This document shows, piece by piece, positions 1 to 13,100 of a DNA stretch of 64,000 nt. The translations under genes and the position numbers were made by a program. Within the stretch, counting starts at the first letter, position 1, and the number at the start of each line of letters is the position of its first letter. The DNA is from Loxodes magnus (Eukaryota > Ciliophora > Karyorelictea > Loxodida > Loxodidae): NCBI GenBank assembly GCA_946699065.1, contig CAMPDV010001808.1, positions 26,934-90,933 of the forward strand, read 5' to 3'. The notes under the pieces are model-generated. The model was not told the origin of the DNA, searched no databases, and was given only the letters and a program-made list of their open reading frames with translations.

Positions 1-118
1 TACTAAAATACATTTATGATTAATTTCGTCTTTACACTTTTCTTTATTTTCGACTTCTCATTTTTACTCTTTGAATATTCTTTTGATTAATTTCTAAACT
101 TTTAAATATAATTATTCT
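1..118 (+). repeat. Representative S118 satellite unit (commonest class)
   Basis: This is the first complete unit and a good reference copy. It carries gattaatttcgtc after atttatg and has two CpG dinucleotides, one in ttcgtc and one in ttcgac, about 24 bp apart. The next unit begins at 119, giving an exact 118-bp period. Small variants of this class include cttacac for tttacac, ctttgatttcgac for ctttattttcgac, cttcttattt for cttctcattt, and gaattttc for gaatattc. The class predominates in 1-9.4 kb and 22.5-50 kb. The start of the unit is arbitrary because the array is continuous. Confidence 0.95.
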
Positions 119-206
119 TACTAAAATACATTTATGATTAATTTCGTCTTTACACTTTTCTTTGATTTCGACTTCTTATTTTTACTCTTTGAATTTTCTT
201 TTGATT

Positions 207-218
207 AATTTCGAAATT
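207..218. other. 12-bp perfect palindrome AATTTCGAAATT (first instance)
   Basis: The cgaaattt tail variant turns the segment after ttgatt into AATTTCGAAATT, which equals its own reverse complement and contains TTCGAA with a central CpG. The commoner ctaaattt and ctaaactt tails abolish it. The palindrome recurs in many units and is clearly frequent in the 50-64 kb domain. It is a symmetric site by sequence; no protein is known to bind it from this evidence. Confidence 0.8.
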
Positions 219-1779
219 TTTAAATATAATTATTCTTACTAAAATACATTTATGATTAATTTCGTCTTTACACTTTTCTTTATTTTCGACTTCTCATTTT
301 TACTCTTTGAATATTCTTTTGATTAATTTCTAAACTTTTAAATATCCTTATTCTTACTAAAATACATTTATGATTAATTTCGTCTTTACACTTTTCTTTT
401 TTTTCGACTTCTCATTTTTACTCTTTGAATATTCTTTTGATTAATTTCTAAATTTTTAAATATCTTTATTCTTTCTAAGATACATTTTTGAACATTTTTC
501 GTCTTTACACTTTTCTTTTTTTTCGACTTCTCATTTTTACTCTTTGAATATTCTTTTGATTAATTTCTAAACTTTTAAATATCCTTATTCTTACTAAAAT
601 ACATTTATGATTAATTTCGTCCTTACACTTTTCTTTATTTTCGACTTCTCATTTTTACTCTTTGAATATTCTTTTGATTAATTTCTAAATTTTTAAATAT
701 AATTATTCTTACTAAAATACATTTATGATTAATTTCGTCTTTACACTTTTCTTTATTTTCGACTTCTCATTTTTACTCTTTGAATATTCTTTTGATTAAT
801 TTCTAAACTTTTAAATATAATTATTCTTACTAAAATACATTTATGATTAATTTCGTCTTTACACTTTTCTTTGATTTCGACTTCTTATTTTTACTCTTTG
901 AATTTTCTTTTGATTAATTTCGAAATTTTTAAATATAATTATTCTTACTAAAATACATTTATGATTAATTTCGTCTTTACACTTTTCTTTATTTTCGACT
1001 TCTCATTTTTACTCTTTGAATTTTCTTTTGATTAATTTCTAAATTTTTAAATATCTTTATTCTTACTAAAATACATTTATGATTAATTTCGTCCTTACAC
1101 TTTTCTTTGATTTCGACTTCTCATTTTTACTCTTTGAATATTCTTTTGATTAATTTCTAAACTTTTAAATATCCTTATTCTTACTAAAATACATTTATGA
1201 TTAATTTCGTCCTTACACTTTTCTTTGATTTCGACTTCTCATTTTTACTCTTTGAATATTCTTTTAATTAATTTCTAAATTTTTAAATATCTTTATTCTC
1301 TCTAAAATACATTTATGATTAATTTCGTCCTTACACTTTTCTTTGATTTCGACTTCTCATTTTTACTCTTTGAATATTCTTTTGATTAATTTCTAAATTT
1401 TTAAATATCTTTATTCTTACTAAAATACATTTATGATTAACTTCGTCTTTACACTTTTCTTTATTTTCGACTTCTCATTTTTACTCTTTGAATATTCTTT
1501 TGATTAATTTCGAAATTTTTAAATATCTTTATTCTTACTAAAATACATTTATGATTAATTTCGTCTTTACACTTTTCTTTATTTTTGACTTCTCATTTTT
1601 ACTCTTTGAATATTCTTTTGATTAATTTCTAAACTTTTAAATATCTTTATTCTTACTAAAATACATTTATGATTAATTTCGTCTTTACACTCTTCTTTTT
1701 TTTCGACTTCTCATTTTTACTCTTTGAATATTCTTTTGATTAATTTCGAAATTTTTTAAAATCTTTATTCTTACTAAAA

Positions 1780-4700
1780 TACATTTATGATTAGATTCTA
1801 TTTTAATATTTTTATTTTCTACTTCTCATTTTACTCTTTGAATATTCTTTTGATTAATTTCTAAACTTTTAAATATCTTTATTCTTACTAAAATACATTT
1901 ATGAACATTTTTAGTCTTTACACTTTTCTTTATTTTCGACTTCTCATTTTTACTCTTTGAATATTCTTTTGATTAATTTCTAAATTTTTAAATATCTTTA
2001 TTCTTTCTAAGATACATTTTTGAACATTTTTCGTCTTTACAATTTTTTTTTTTTTCGACTTCTCATTTTTACTCTTTGAATATTCTTTTGATTAATTTCT
2101 AAACTTTTAAATATCCTTATACTTACTAAAATACATTTATGATTAATTTCGTCCTTACACTTTTCTTTATTTTCGACTTCTCATTTTTACTCTTTGAATA
2201 TTCTTTTGATTAATTTCTAAACTTTTAAATATCTTTATTCTTACTAAAATACATTTATGATTAGATTCTATTTTAATATTTTTATTTTCTACTTCTCATT
2301 TTACTCTTTGAATATTCTTTTGATTAATTTCTAAATTTTTAAATATCTTTATTCTTACTAAAATACAATTATGATTAGATTCTATTTTAATATTTTTATT
2401 TTCTACTTCTCATTTTACTCTTTGAATTTTCTTTTGATTAATTTCGAAATTTTTAAATATAATTATTCTTTCTAAAATACATTTATGATTAATTTCGTCT
2501 TTACACTTTTCTTTATTTTCGACTTCTCATTTTTACTCTTTGAATATTCTTTTGATTAATTTCTAAACTTTTAAATATCCTTATTCTTACTAAAATACAT
2601 TTATGATTAGATTCTATTTTAATATTTTTTTTTCTACTTCTCATTTTACTCTTTGAATATTCTTTTGATTAATTTCTAAATTTTTAAATATCTTTATTCT
2701 TACTAAAATACAATTATGATTAGATTCTATTTTAATATTTTTATTTTCTACTTCTCATTTTACTCTTTGAATATTCTTTTGATTAATTTCGAAATTTTTA
2801 ATTATCTTTATTCTTACTAAAATACAATTATGATTAGATTCTATTTTAATATTTTTATTTTCTACTTCTCATTTTACTCTTTGAATATTCTTTTGATTAA
2901 TTTCTAAATTTTTAAATATCTTTATTCTTACTAAAATACAATTATGAGCATTTTTCGTCTTTACACTTACTTTTTTTTCGACTTCTCATTTTTACTCTTT
3001 GAATATTCTTTTGATTAATTTCTAAACTTTTAAATATCCTTATTCTTACTAAAATACATTTATGATTAATTTCGTCTTTACACTTTTCTTTATTTTCGAC
3101 TTCTCATTTTTACTCTTTGAATATTTTTTTAATTAATTTCTAAATTTTTAAATATCTTTATTCTTACTAAAATACAATTATGAACATTTTTCGTCTTTAC
3201 ACTTACTTTATTTTCGACTTCTCATTTTTACTCTTTGAATATTCTTTTGATTAATTTCTAAATTTTTAAATATCTTTATTCTTACTAAAATACAATTATG
3301 ATTAGATTCTATTTTACTATTTTTATTTTCTACTTCTCATTTTACTCTTTGAATATTCTTTTGATTAATTTCGAAATTTTTAATTATCTTTATTCTTACT
3401 AAAATACAATTATGATTAGATTCTATTTTAATATTTTTATTTTCTACTTCTCATTTTACTCTTTGAATATTCTTTTGATTAATTTCTAAATTTTTAAATA
3501 TCTTTATTCTTACTAAAATACAATTATGATTAGATTCTATTTTAATATTTTTATTTTCTACTTCTCATTTTACTCTTTGAATATTCTTTTGATTAATTTC
3601 GAAATTTTTAATTATCATTATTCTTACTAAAATACAATTATGATTAGATTCTATTTTAATATTTTTATTTTCTACTTCTCATTTTACTCTTTGAATATTC
3701 TTTTGATTAATTTCTAAATTTTTAAATATCTTTATTCTTTCTAAGATACATTTTTGAACATTTTTCGTCTTTACACTTTTCTTTTTTTTCGACTTCTCAT
3801 TTTTACTCTTTGAATATTCTTTTGATTAATTTCTAAACTTTTAAATATCCTTATTCTTACTAAAATACATTTATGATTAATTTCGTCCTTACACTTTTCT
3901 TTATTTTCGACTTCTCATTTTTACTCTTTGAATATTCTTTTGATTAATTTCTAAATTTTTAATTATCTTTATTCTCTCTAAAATACATTTATGATTAATT
4001 TCGTCTTTACACTTTTCTTTATTTTCGACTTCTCATTTTGACTCTTTGAATATTCTTTTGATTAATTTCGAAATTTTTAAATATCTTTATTCTCTCTAAA
4101 ATACATTTATGATTAATTTCGTCTTTACACTTTTCTTTTTTTTCGACTTCTCATTTTTACTCTTTGAATATTCTTTTGATTAATTTCTAAATTTTTAAAT
4201 ATCTTTATTCTTACTAAAATACATTTATGATTAATTTCGTCTTTACACTCTTCTTTTTTTTCGACTTCTCATTTTTACTCTTTGAATATTCTTTTGATTA
4301 ATTTCGAAATTTTTTAAAATCTTTATTCTTACTAAAATACATTTATGAACATTTTTCGTCTTTACACTTTTCTTTTTTTTTCGACTTCTCATTTTTACTC
4401 TTTGAATATTCTTTTGATTAATTTCTAAATTTTTAAATATCTTTATTCTTACTAAAATACATTTATGATTAATTTCGTCTTTACACTTTTCTTTTTTTTC
4501 GACTTCTCATTTTTACTCTTTGAATATTCTTTTGATTAATTTCTAAATTTTTAAATATCTTTATTCTTACTAAAATACATTTATGATTAATTTCGTCTTT
4601 ACACTCTTCTTTATTTTCGACTTCTCATTTTTACTCTTTGAATATTCTTTTGATTAATTTCTAAATTTTTAATTATCTTTATTCTCTCTAAAATACATTT

Positions 4701-7120
4701 ATGATTAATTTCGTCTTTACACTTTTCTTTATTTTCTACTTCTCATTTTACTCTTTGAATATTCTTTTGATTAATTTCTAAACTTTTAAATATCCTTATT
4801 CTTACTAAAATACATTTATGATTAATTTCGTCTTTACACTTTTCTTTTTTTTCGACTTCTCATTTTTACTCTTTGAATATTCTTTTGATTAATTTCTAAA
4901 TTTTTAAATATCTTTATTCTTTCTAAGATACATTTTTGAACATTTTTCGTCTTTACACTTTTCTTTTTTTTCGACTTCTCATTTTTACTCTTTGAATATT
5001 CTTTTGATTAATTTCTAAATTTTTAATTATCTTTATTCTTACTAAAATACATTTATGATTAATTTCGTCTTTACACTTTTCTTTATTTTCGACTTCTTAT
5101 TTTTACTCTTTGAATTTTCTTTTGATTAATTTCTAAATTTTTAAATATCTTTATTCTTACTAAAATACATTTATGAACATTTTTCGTCTTTACACTTTTC
5201 TTTATTTTCGACTTCTCATTTTACTCTTTGAATATTCTTTTGATTAATTTCTAAATTTTTAATTATCTTTATTCTTACTAAAATACATTTATGATTAGAT
5301 TCTATTTTAATATTTTTATTTTCTACTTCTCATTTTACTCTTTGAATATTCTTTTGATTAATTTCGAAATTTTTAAATATAATTATTCTTACTAAAATAC
5401 ATTTATGATTAATTTCGTCTTTACACTTTTCTTTATTTTCGACTTCTCATTTTTACTCTTTGAATTTTCTTTTGATTAATTTCTAAATTTTTAAATATCT
5501 TTATTCTTACTAAAATACATTTATGATTAATTTCGTCTTTACACTTTTCTTTATTTTCGACTTCTCATTTTTACTCTTTGAATATTCTTTTGATTAATTT
5601 CTAAACTTTTAAATATCCTTATTCTTACTAAAATACATTTATGATTAATTTCGTCCTTACACTTTTCTTTGATTTCGACTTCTCATTTTTACTCTTTGAA
5701 TATTCTTTTGATTAATTTCTAAACTTTTAAATATCCTTATTCTTACTAAAATACATTTATGATTAATTTCGTCCTTACACTTTTCTTTGATTTCGACTTC
5801 TCATTTTTACTCTTTGAATATTCTTTTGATTAATTTCTAAATTTTTAAATATCTTTATTCTTACTAAAATACATTTATGAACATTTTTCGTCTTTACACT
5901 TTTCTTTATTTTCGACTTCTCATTTTTACTCTTTGAATATTCTTTTGATTAATTTCTAAATTTTTAAATATCTTTATTCTTACTAAAATACATTTATGAT
6001 TAACTTCGTCTTTACACTTTTCTTTATTTTCGACTTCTCATTTTTACTCTTTGAATTTTCTTTTAATTATATTCGAAATTTTTAATTATCTTTATTCTCT
6101 CTAAAATACATTTATGATTAATTTCGTCTTTACACTTTTCTTTATTTTTGACTTCTCATTTTTACTCTTTGAATATTCTTTTGATTAATTTCTAAACTTT
6201 TAAATATCTTTATTCTTACTAAAATACATTTATGAACATTTTTCGTCTTTACACTTTTCTTTTTTTTCGACTTCTCATTTTTACTCTTTGAATATTCTTT
6301 TGATTAATTTCTAAACTTTTAAATATCCTTATTCTTACTAAAATACATTTATGATTAATTTCGTCCTTACACTTTTCTTTGATTTCGACTTCTTATTTTT
6401 ACTCTTTGAATTTTCTTTTGATTAATTTCTAAATTTTTAAATATAATTATTCTTACTAAAATACATTTATGATTAGATTCTATTTTAATATTTTTATTTT
6501 CTACTTCTCATTTTACTCTTTGAATATTCTTTTGATTAATTTCTAAACTTTTAAATATCTTTATTCTTACTAAAATACATTTATGAACATTTTTAGTCTT
6601 TACACTTTTCTTTATTTTCGACTTCTCATTTTTACTCTTTGAATATTCTTTTGATTAATTTCTAAATTTTTAAATATCTTTATTCTCTCTAAAATACATT
6701 TATGAACATTTTTCGTCTTTACAATTTTTTTTTTTTTCGACTTCTCATTTTTACTCTTTGAATATTCTTTTGATTAATTTCTAAACTTTTAAATATCCTT
6801 ATACTTACTAAAATACATTTATGATTAATTTCGTCTTTACACTCTTCTTTTTTTTCGACTTCTCATTTTTACTCTTTGAATATTCTTTTGATTAATTTCT
6901 AAACTTTTAAATATCTTTATTCTTACTAAAATACATTTATGATTAGATTCTATTTTAATATTTTTATTTTCTACTTCTCATTTTACTCTTTGAATATTCT
7001 TTTGATTAATTTCTAAATTTTTAAATATCTTTATTCTTACTAAAATACAATTATGATTAGATTCTATTTTAATATTTTTATTTTCTACTTCTCATTTTAC
7101 TCTTTGAATTTTCTTTTGAT
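1780..7120 (+). repeat. Separated duplicate blocks, offset 4682 bp
   Basis: About 1780-2440 and 6462-7120 share an unusual ordered set: S114, an S119 unit reading tttttagtc, a unit with a long T run after gtctttacaa (2032 and 6714), a ccttatacttac junction, then two S114 units. One unit within the pair differs (cgtccttacac with ttattttcg against cgtctttacactcttc). The shared rare variants make common descent of the blocks likely despite about 4 kb of other units between them. Confidence 0.7.
2242..2355 (+). repeat. Representative S114 satellite unit (gattagattc class)
   Basis: This class replaces the central part of the unit with gattagattctattttaat followed by atttttattttctac and a shortened ctcattttactc. 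The result is a 114-bp unit with neither core CpG. The following unit starts at 2356. Flanking boxes are the same as in S118, so it is a diverged version of the same satellite, not a foreign insert. It often occurs with an aattatg box instead of atttatg. It is frequent from about 1.8 to 49.5 kb, and I saw no typical copy after about 50 kb. Confidence 0.92.
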
Positions 7121-9353
7121 TTATTTCTAAATTTTTAAATATAATTATTCTTTCTAAAATACATTTATGATTAATTTCGTCTTTACACTTTTCTTTATTT
7201 TCGACTTCTCATTTTTACTCTTTGAATTTTCTTTTGATTAATTTCTAAATTTTTAAATATCTTTATTCTTACTAAAATACAATTATGATTAGATTCTATT
7301 TTAATATTTTTATTTTCTACTTCTCATTTTACTCTTTGAATATTCTTTTGATTAATTTCTAAATTTTTAAATATCTTTATTCTTACTAAAATACAATTAT
7401 GATTAGATTCTATTTTAATATTTTTATTTTCTACTTCTCATTTTACTCTTTGAATATTCTTTTGATTAATTTCTAAACTTTTAAATATCTTTATTCTCTC
7501 TAAAATACATTTATGATTAATTTCGTCTTTACACTTTTCTTTATTTTCGACTTCTCATTTTTACTCTTTGAATTTTCTTTTGATTAATTTCTAAATTTTT
7601 AAATATCTTTATTCTTACTAAAATACATTTATGATTAATTTCGTCCTTACACTTTTCTTTATTTTCGACTTCTCATTTTTACTCTTTGAATTTTCTTTTG
7701 ATTAATTTCTAAATTTTTAAATATCTTTATTCTTACTAAAATACAATTATGATTAGATTCTATTTTAATATTTTTATTTTCTACTTCTCATTTTACTCTT
7801 TGAATATTCTTTTGATTAATTTCTAAATTTTTAAATATCTTTATTCTTACTAAAATACAATTATGATTAGATTCTATTTTAATATTTTTATTTTCTACTT
7901 CTCATTTTACTCTTTGAATATTCTTTTGATTAATTTCTAAACTTTTAAATATCTTTATTCTCTCTAAAATACATTTATGATTAATTTCGTCCTTACACTT
8001 TTCTTTATTTTCGACTTCTCATTTTTACTCTTTGAATTTTCTTTTGATTAATTTCTAAATTTTTAAATATCTTTATTCTTACTAAAATACAATTATGATT
8101 AGATTCTATTTTAATATTTTTATTTTCTACTTCTCATTTTACTCTTTGAATATTCTTTTGATTAATTTCTAAATTTTTAAATATCTTTATTCTTACTAAA
8201 ATACATTTATGATTAATTTCGTCCTTACACTTTTCTTTTTTTTCGACTTCTCATTTTTACTCTTTGAATATTCTTTTGATTAATTTCTAAACTTTTAAAT
8301 ATCCTTATTCTTACTAAAATACATTTATGATTAATTTCGTCCTTACACTTTTCTTTATTTTCGACTTCTCATTTTTACTCTTTGAATATTCTTTTGATTA
8401 ATTTCTAAACTTTTAAATATAATTATTCTTACTAAAATACATTTATGATTAATTTCGTCTTTACACTTTTCTTTATTTTCGACTTCTCATTTTTACTCTT
8501 TGAATATTCTTTTGATTAATTTCTAAGTTTTTAAATATCTTTATTCTCTCTAAAATACATTTATGATTAATTTCGTCTTTACACTTTTCTTTATTTTCGA
8601 CTTCTCATTTTTACTCTTTGAATATTCTTTTGATTAATTTCTAAATTTTTAAATATCTTTATTCTTAATAAAATACATTTATGATTAATTTCGTCTTTAC
8701 ACTCTTCTTTTTTTTCGACTTCTCATTTTTACTCTTTGAATATTCTTTTTATTAATTTCGAAATTTTTTAAAATCTTTATTCTTACTAAAATACATTTAT
8801 GAACATTTTTCGTCTTTACACTTTTCTTTTTTTTCGACTTCTCATTTTTACTCTTTGAATATTCTTTTGATTAATTTCGAAACTTTTAAATATCCTTATT
8901 CTTACTAAAATACATTTATGATTAATTTCGTCTTTACACTCTTCTTTATTTTCGACTTCTCATTTTTACTCTTTGAATATTCTTTTGATTAATTTCTAAA
9001 CTTTTAAATATCCTTATTCTTACTAAAATACATTTATGATTAATTTCGTCTTTACACTTTTCTTTTTTTTCGACTTCTCATTTTTACTCTTTGAATATTC
9101 TTTTGATTAATTTCTAAATTTTTAAATATCTTTATTCTTTCTAAGATACATTTTTGAACATTTTTCGTCTTTACACTTTTCTTTTTTTTCGACTTCTCAT
9201 TTTTACTCTTTGAATATTCTTTTGATTAATTTCTAAATTTTTAATTATCTTTATTCTTACTAAAATACATTTATGATTAATTTCGTCTTTACACTTTTCT
9301 TTATTTTCGACTTCTTATTTTTACTCTTTGAATTTTCTTTTGATTAATTTCTA
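4765..9353 (+). repeat. Separated duplicate blocks, offset 4218 bp
   Basis: About 4765-5135 matches 8983-9353. Shared order: an aaatatcctta tail, an S118 unit with a T-run core, an S119 unit with a tttctaagatacattttt junction (4921 and 9139), an aattatc tail, then a cttcttattt/gaattttc unit. After this the second copy has a tttctaacatac junction and the match stops. Confidence 0.65.
7182..7990 (+). repeat. Four-unit tandem duplication, period 464 bp
   Basis: The order S118 (gaattttc), S114, S114, S118 with a tctctaaaa junction is repeated: about 7182-7526 matches 7646-7990. The 464-bp offset equals two 118-bp and two 114-bp units. A third partial repetition follows from about 8000, with one S114 unit instead of two. 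Confidence 0.75.
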
Positions 9354-9721
9354 AATTTTTAAATATCTTTTTTCTTTCTAACATACATTTATGATTAATT
9401 TCGTCTTTACACTTTTCTTTATTTTCGACTTCTCATTTTTACTCCTTGAATATTCTTTTGATTAATTTCTAAATTTTTAAATATCTTTATTCTTACTAAA
9501 ATACATTTATGAACATTTTTCGTCTTTACACTCTTCTTTATTTTCGACTTCTCATTTTTACTCTTTGAATATTCTTTTGATTAATTTCTAAATTTTTAAA
9601 TATCTTTATTCTTTCTAAAATACATTTATGATTAATTTCGTCTTTACACTTTTCTTTATTTTCGATTTCTCATTTGACTCTTTGAATATTCTTTTGATTA
9701 ATTTCTAAATTTTTAAATATC

Positions 9722-10197
9722 TTTATTCTTTCTAAAATACATTTATGAACATTTTTCGTCTTTACACTTTTCTTTATTTTCGATTTCTCATTTTTACTCT
9801 TTGAATATTCTTTTGATTAATTTCTAAATCTTTAAATATCTTTAATCTTTACAAAATACATTTATGAACATTTTTCGTCTTTACACTTTTCTTTATTTTC
9901 GACTTCTCATTTTTACTCTTTGAATATTCTTTTGATTAATTTCGAAATTTTTAAATATCTTTATTCTTTCTAAAATACATTTATGAACATTTTTCGTCTT
10001 TACACTTTTCTTTATTTTCGATTTCTCATTTTTACTCTTTGAATATTCTTTTGATTAATTTCTAAATCTTTAAATATCTTTAATCTTTACAAAATACATT
10101 TATGAACATTTTTCGTCTTTACACTTTTCTTTATTTTCGACTTCTCATTTTTACTCTTTGAATATTCTTTTGATTAATTTCTAAATTTTTAAATATC
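9722..10197 (+). repeat. Two-unit tandem duplication, period 238 bp
   Basis: A pair of S119 units, one with ttttcgatttctc and a ctaaatcttt tail and the next with the rare tttaatctttacaaaa junction (9841 and 10079), occurs twice in a row. The offset is 238 bp, exactly two 119-bp units. The tttacaaaa junction appears otherwise only near 12.8 kb. Confidence 0.75.
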
Positions 10198-13100
10198 TTT
10201 ATTCTCTCTAAAATACATTTATGATTAATTTCGTCTTTACACTTTTCTTTATTTTCGATTTCTCATTTTTACTCTTTGAATATTCTTTTGATTAATTTCT
10301 AAATTTTTAAATATCTTTATTCTTTCTAAAATACATTTATGAACATTTTTCGTCTTTACACTTTTCTTTATTTTCGACTTCTCATTTTACTCTTTGAATA
10401 TTCTTTTGATTAATTTCTAAATTTTTAATTATCTTTATTCTTTTTAAAATACATTTATGATTAATTTCGTCTTTATACTTTATTTTATTTTCGACTTCTC
10501 ATTTTTACTCTTTGAATTTTCTTTTGATTAATTTCGAAATTTTTAAATATCTTTATTCTTACTAAAATACATTTATGATTAATTTCGTCCTTACACTTTT
10601 CTTTGATTTCGACTTCTTATTTTTACTCTTTGAATTTTCTTTTGATTAATTTCTAAACTTTTAAATATAATTATTCTTACTAAAATACATTTATGAACAT
10701 TTTTCGTCTTTACACTTTTCTTTATTTTCGACTTCTCATTTTTACTCTTTGAATATTCTTTTGATTAATTTCGAAATTTTTAAATGTCTTTTTTCTTTCT
10801 AACATACATTTATGAACATTTTTCGTCTTTACACTTTTCTTTATTTTCGACTTCTCATTTTTACTCTTTGAATATTCTTTTGATTAATTTCGAAATTTTT
10901 AAATATCTTTATTCTTTCCATATTACATTTATGAACATTTTTCGTCTTTACACTTTTCTTTATTTTCGACTTCTCATTTTTACTCTTTGAATATTCTTTT
11001 GATTAATTTCTAAACTTTTAAATATCCTTATTCTTACTAAAATACATTTATGATTAATTTCGTCTTTACACTTTTCTTTATTTTCGACTTCTCATTTTTA
11101 CTCTTTGAATATTCTTTTGATTAATTTCTAAATTTTTAATTATCTTTATTCTCTCTAAAATACATTTATGATTAATTTCGTCTTTACACTTTTCTTTATT
11201 TTCGACTTCTCATTTTTACTCTTTGAATATTCTTTTAATTAATTTCTAAATTTTTAAATATCTTTATTCTTACTAAAATACATTTATGAACATTTTTCGT
11301 CTTTACACTTTTCTTTATTTTCGACTTCTCATTTTTACTCTTTGAATATTCTTTTGATTAATTTCTAAATTTTTAAATATCTTTATTCTTACTAAAATAC
11401 ATTTATGAACATTTTTCGTCTTTACACTTTTCTTTATTTTCGACTTCTCATTTTTACTCTTTGAATATTCTTTTGATTAATTTCTAAATTTTTAAATATC
11501 TTTATTCTTACTAAAATACATTTATGAACATTTTTCGTCTTTACACTTTTCTTTATTTTCGACTTCTCATTTTTACTCTTTGAATATTCTTTTGATTAAT
11601 TTCTAAACTTTTAAATATCCTTATTCTTACTAAAATACATTTATGATTAATTTCGTCTTTACACTTTTCTTTATTTTCGACTTCTCATTTTTACTCTTTG
11701 AATATTCTTTTAATTAATTTCTAAATTTTTAAATATCTTTATTCTTACTAAAATACAATTATGAACATTTTTCGTCTTTACACTTTTCTTTATTTTCGAC
11801 TTCTCATTTTTACTCTTTGAATATTCTTTTGATTAATTTCGAAATTTTTAAATATCTTTATTCTTACTAAAATACAATTATGATTAGATTCTATTTTAAT
11901 ATTTTTATTTTCTACTTCTCATTTTTACTCTTTGAATATTCTTTTGATTAATTTCTAAATTTTTAAATATTTTTATTCTTACTAAAATACATTTATGATT
12001 AATTTCGTCTTTACACTTTTCTTTATTTTCGACTTCTCATTTTTACTCTTTGAATATTCTTTTGATTAATTTCTAAATTTTTAAATATCTTTATTCTTTC
12101 TAAAATACGTTTATGATTAATTTCGTCTTTACACTTTTCTTTATTTTCGACTTCTCATTTTTACTCTTTGAATATTCTTTTGATTAATTTCTAAATTTTT
12201 AAATATCTTTATTCTCTCTAAAATACATTTATGAACATTTTTCGTCTTTACACTTTTATTTATTTTCGACTTCTCATTTTTACTCTTTGAATATTCTTTT
12301 GATTAATTTCGAAATTTTTAAATATCTTTATTCTTAATAAAATACATTTATGAACATTTTTCGTCTTTACACTTTTCTTTATTTTCGACTTCTCATTTTT
12401 ACTCTTTGAATATTCTTTTGATTAATTTCTAAATTTTTAAATATCTTTATTCTCTCTAAAATACATTTATGATTAATTACGTCTTTACACTTTTCTTTAT
12501 TTTCGACTTCTCATTTTTACTCCTTGAATATTCTTTTGATTAATTTCTAAATTTTTAAATATCTTTATTCTTACTAAAATACATTTATGAACATTTTTCG
12601 TCTTTACACTTTTCTTTATTTTCGACTTCTCATTTTTACTCTTTGAATATTCTTTTGATTAATTTCTAAATTTTTAAATATCTTTATTCTTTCTAAAATG
12701 CATTTATGATTAATTTCGTGTTAAACTTTTCTTTATTTTCGATTTCTCATTTGACTCTTTGAATATTCTTTTGATTAATTTCTAAATTTTTAAATATCTT
12801 TAATCTTTACAAAATACATTTATGAACATTTTTCGTCTTTACACTTTTCTTTATTTTCGACTTCTCATTTTTACTCTTTGAATATTCTTTTGATTAATTT
12901 CGAAATTTTTAAATATCTTTATTCTTACTAAAATACATTTATGAACATTTTTCGTCTTTACACTTTTCTTTATTTTCGAATTCTCATTTTTACTCTTTGA
13001 ATATTCTTTTGAATAATTTCTAAATTTTTAAATATCTTTATTCTTACTAAAATACATTTATGAACATTTTTCGTCTTTACACTTTTCTTTATTTTCGACT

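Larger units (their letters stand above)
1..1020 (+). repeat. Six-unit duplication, period 709 bp
   Basis: Bases 1-312 match about 710-1020. The match includes a unit ending ctaaact...aaatataatt followed by a unit with the ctttgatttcg, cttcttattt, gaattttc and cgaaattt variants in the same order. The copies diverge where gaatattc (first copy) meets gaattttc (second copy). The offset of 709 bp is six units. Confidence 0.7.
1..9400 (+). repeat. Array domain 1: S118 with interspersed S114
   Basis: Mostly S118 units with tactaaaa junctions. Runs of S114 lie around 1.79-3.7 kb and 6.47-8.2 kb, and occasional S119 units carry tttctaagatac junctions. Tails vary among aaatataatta, aaatatcctta, aaatatcttta and aattatcttta. 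The domain contains short internal duplications (periods 709 and 464 bp) and two separated block pairs (offsets 4682 and 4218 bp). The edge at about 9.4 kb is a gradual change in class frequency, not a sharp junction. Confidence 0.7.

Noticed and set aside
2032..2060. Poly-T tract as a transcription terminator or poly(A) signal on the other strand
   Set aside because: The T run near 2043 (also near 6725) is an expansion of the T-rich core box in two duplicated units. There is no transcription unit nearby for it to serve.
10784..10990. A 68-codon open reading frame
   Set aside because: It lies wholly within satellite units. Its start codon comes from a single change (aaatgtc for aaatatc) and its peptide is the same unit read in two successive frames, since 119 is not a multiple of 3. 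It is rich in F, L, S and Y simply because the DNA is T-rich. No ribosome-binding or splice context and no family resemblance are visible.
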